Assembly: GCA_030632465.1 (NCBI GenBank)
Contig: DAOVUR010000021.1
Location: forward strand, 1 to 15,048
Length of the DNA stretch: 15,048 nucleotides
DNA from: a bacterium
GTDB taxonomy: Bacteria > Verrucomicrobiota > Kiritimatiellia > UBA8416 > CAMZLY01
Reading direction: 5' to 3'
Both the position numbers and the translations under genes were made by a program. A model generated the notes under the pieces. It worked only from the letters and a program-made list of their open reading frames with translations, was not told the DNA's origin and searched no databases. Below, in pieces: positions 13,998 to 15,048 of the stretch. How positions within the stretch are numbered: the stretch's first letter is position 1; every line of letters begins with the position of its first letter.

Positions 13998-14858
13998 CTA
14001 CTGTTTTTCTATAGTAGAAAGATGCGGTAATAGCTTTTCTATTTTCTTTTTTGTTATGCCTTTAACTCTTACTAGATCATCATTGGTGTTATATGGTCGA
14101 CCATCAATAATCCGTTTTCCCATAACGGCGCCAATACCAGATAACATTCTCAGCTCTTCTAGCGAGGCGGTATTGATATTAATTGGTTTAAGCTCTACTT
14201 TGATGCTGTCTCTGATTTTTTCTAGCTCAGCATTTTCTAGTCTTTCTAATGCTCGTAGAGATGTTAGCTGTTTGATATCTGTTGCTGCCCATATTCCTTT
14301 TCTTGCAAGCATTGCGCTACTTTCTAGATCTTTAAGCCGAGCAGCCATTTCTTCATGGGATATTCCTTCAGGTGTTTTTCTGGCAACTCCGTAAGCGCGT
14401 GCGTATCCGTTAGCAACGAGTAAAGATGCTAAGTCCTCGCCATGAGATGTGGTGATGAACCCATAATAGCGCCCGCCAGTTGAGCGGCCTGGTGCAGTTG
14501 CCAGCGCTGTATGTACAGTAAAAGGTTTTTCTAGTTGTTGCCTAGTGAAGTTAGTGGCTTCTTTACCATAAAACACCGTTTCTCGATGACTTAACAGGCC
14601 GAAATATCTGGTTTGTGAGCGTACGCGCCTTGCATCTGTGCTTTGTGATACTGTAGTTTCTGGGCAATCTACAAAATATATTCTTATTGTTATATTACTG
14701 TTTCCTAGCTTGACCAGGAAGCTATCGCCATCATTATGCTGACTGGTAACTAGTGATGCATTTTTGTAGGCTACTAAGTCTTTGGCGGTGCATAGGTTTG
14801 CTGTTAAGTGTGTGTAGCAGATGAAGATTACCATATTTATAAGAATGTATTTTGTCAT
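13998..14858 (-). CDS. Exported SNase-like nuclease fused to a ComEA-type helix-hairpin-helix domain
   Basis: A staphylococcal-nuclease-fold protein, expected to cleave DNA or RNA in a calcium-dependent way outside the cytoplasm. Residues 1-25 look like a signal peptide; the Cys residues (14, 23) do not form a good lipobox. The SNase domain spans about 30-190 with DGDS (43-46), Arg59 and Glu67 in the RIYFVDCPET strand (59-68), and Arg130 in GGRYYG, matching the Arg35, Glu43 and Arg87 catalytic set of staphylococcal nuclease. A short charged linker follows, then residues 226-282 form a ComEA-like tandem helix-hairpin-helix: ININTASLEEL (226-236), the GIGAVMGKRII hairpin (241-251) and VKGITKKKIEKL (265-276), a non-specific DNA-binding module. 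An AGGGA ribosome binding site stands eight bases before the ATG. The gene follows a membrane-protein gene after 15 bases and is probably cotranscribed with it. Role in DNA scavenging is inference. Confidence 0.9.
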   Translation of the reverse strand: MTKYILINMVIFICYTHLTANLCTAKDLVAYKNASLVTSQHNDGDSFLVKLGNSNITIRIYFVDCPETTVSQSTDARRVRSQTRYFGLLSHRETVFYGKEATNFTRQQLEKPFTVHTALATAPGRSTGGRYYGFITTSHGEDLASLLVANGYARAYGVARKTPEGISHEEMAARLKDLESSAMLARKGIWAATDIKQLTSLRALERLENAELEKIRDSIKVELKPININTASLEELRMLSGIGAVMGKRIIDGRPYNTNDDLVRVKGITKKKIEKLLPHLSTIEKQ

Positions 14859-14873
14859 ATTACATATCCCTTA

Positions 14874-15048
14874 CTAAGAACCGGTTATGCTAGCGATCCA
14901 GATACCCACATAATGAGTGATGGCTATTACTGCGCTGGCAATAAGAAGATGTTCGCCAATAACTCTCAGGATGGGCTGCTTCTGTGTTTTTGCCATTATA
15001 TAGCTGATAAATGTTAGAACAGACATACCCCAGATAACACCGATTATA
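14874..15048 (-). CDS. C-terminal fragment of a membrane protein, possibly VIT1/CCC1-like transporter (cut by window edge)
   Basis: On the - strand a frame is open from the right edge (first full codon at 15047) to a TAG at 14874-14876, with a second in-frame stop (TAA) right after it, giving 57 visible residues. They form two hydrophobic helices: IIGVIWGMSVLTFISYIM (1-18) and, after a short charged loop (AKTQKQPILR), roughly VIGEHLLIASAVIAITHYVG (29-48). The layout of two closing helices joined by a short basic loop, with a Thr-His-Tyr-x-Gly-like motif in the last helix, resembles the end of VIT1/CCC1-family iron or manganese transporters. The match is short, so the family call is tentative. 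That it is the 3' end of a real membrane-protein gene is better supported. The stop lies 15 bases before the nuclease ATG, which suggests one transcript. Confidence 0.55.
   Translation of the reverse strand, partial: IIGVIWGMSVLTFISYIMAKTQKQPILRVIGEHLLIASAVIAITHYVGIWIASITGS

Noticed and set aside
14780..14858. The nuclease as a lipoprotein because of Cys14 and Cys23 near the N-terminus.
   Set aside because: Residues before the cysteines (FIC, NLC) do not fit the lipobox; an ordinary signal peptide is more likely.
14808..15017. A 69-codon open frame on the + strand at the right end.
   Set aside because: It overlaps the nuclease start and the membrane-protein fragment on the opposite strand, has no ribosome binding site and no recognisable protein features.

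Overview
The window is about 15 kb of low-GC bacterial chromosome (roughly 40% GC by eye) with ordinary housekeeping and metabolic genes. I see no tRNA, rRNA, CRISPR array, insertion sequence or prophage. The best taxonomic guess is a member of the PVC superphylum close to Lentisphaerota/Kiritimatiellota. It rests on a membrane-anchored Ser/Thr kinase with an N-terminal zinc ribbon and an HGD catalytic loop, a diphosphate-type phosphofructokinase, an Lgt with Tyr in place of the E. coli His103, and a DciA-type (DUF721) helicase loader. This is inference from family resemblance, not proof. Bases 1-2644 hold the end of a cell-surface polysaccharide operon on the + strand: a 5'-truncated AlgI-like MBOAT acyltransferase, then a membrane glycosyltransferase 2, closed by a strong intrinsic terminator. 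That terminator lies inside the last codons of the convergent lgt gene.

Bases 2621-6763 hold lgt (-), an 898-aa transmembrane Ser/Thr kinase (+) divergent from it, and a small DUF721/DciA gene (-) convergent with the kinase. Bases 6886-8152 hold a monocistronic diphosphate-type phosphofructokinase with its own terminator. Bases 8175-12766 are a small-molecule region: adenosine deaminase (+), a sugar-nucleotide-type nucleotidyltransferase (-), then a formate/nitrite channel and an AzgA-type purine permease (+) in one operon. The deaminase and the permease make a plausible purine-salvage pair. Their transcription units share an 11-bp upstream motif (GATATTGACGT) that contains a good -35 box.

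Bases 12811-15048 hold the radical-SAM heme chaperone HemW (+), which may belong to the permease operon. Converging on it is a two-gene unit on the - strand: a 3'-terminal fragment of a membrane protein cut by the window edge (VIT/CCC1-like, tentative) and an exported SNase-like nuclease fused to a ComEA-type helix-hairpin-helix domain.

The direction of transcription flips often, giving four convergent pairs. Only one of them has a recognisable intrinsic terminator. I did not find a clear undescribed multi-gene system. The observations most worth a second look are the kinase architecture with a repeat conserved in protein but not in DNA, the terminator embedded in lgt, a probably leaderless nucleotidyltransferase mRNA, the SNase-HhH fusion and the shared purine-gene promoter motif.
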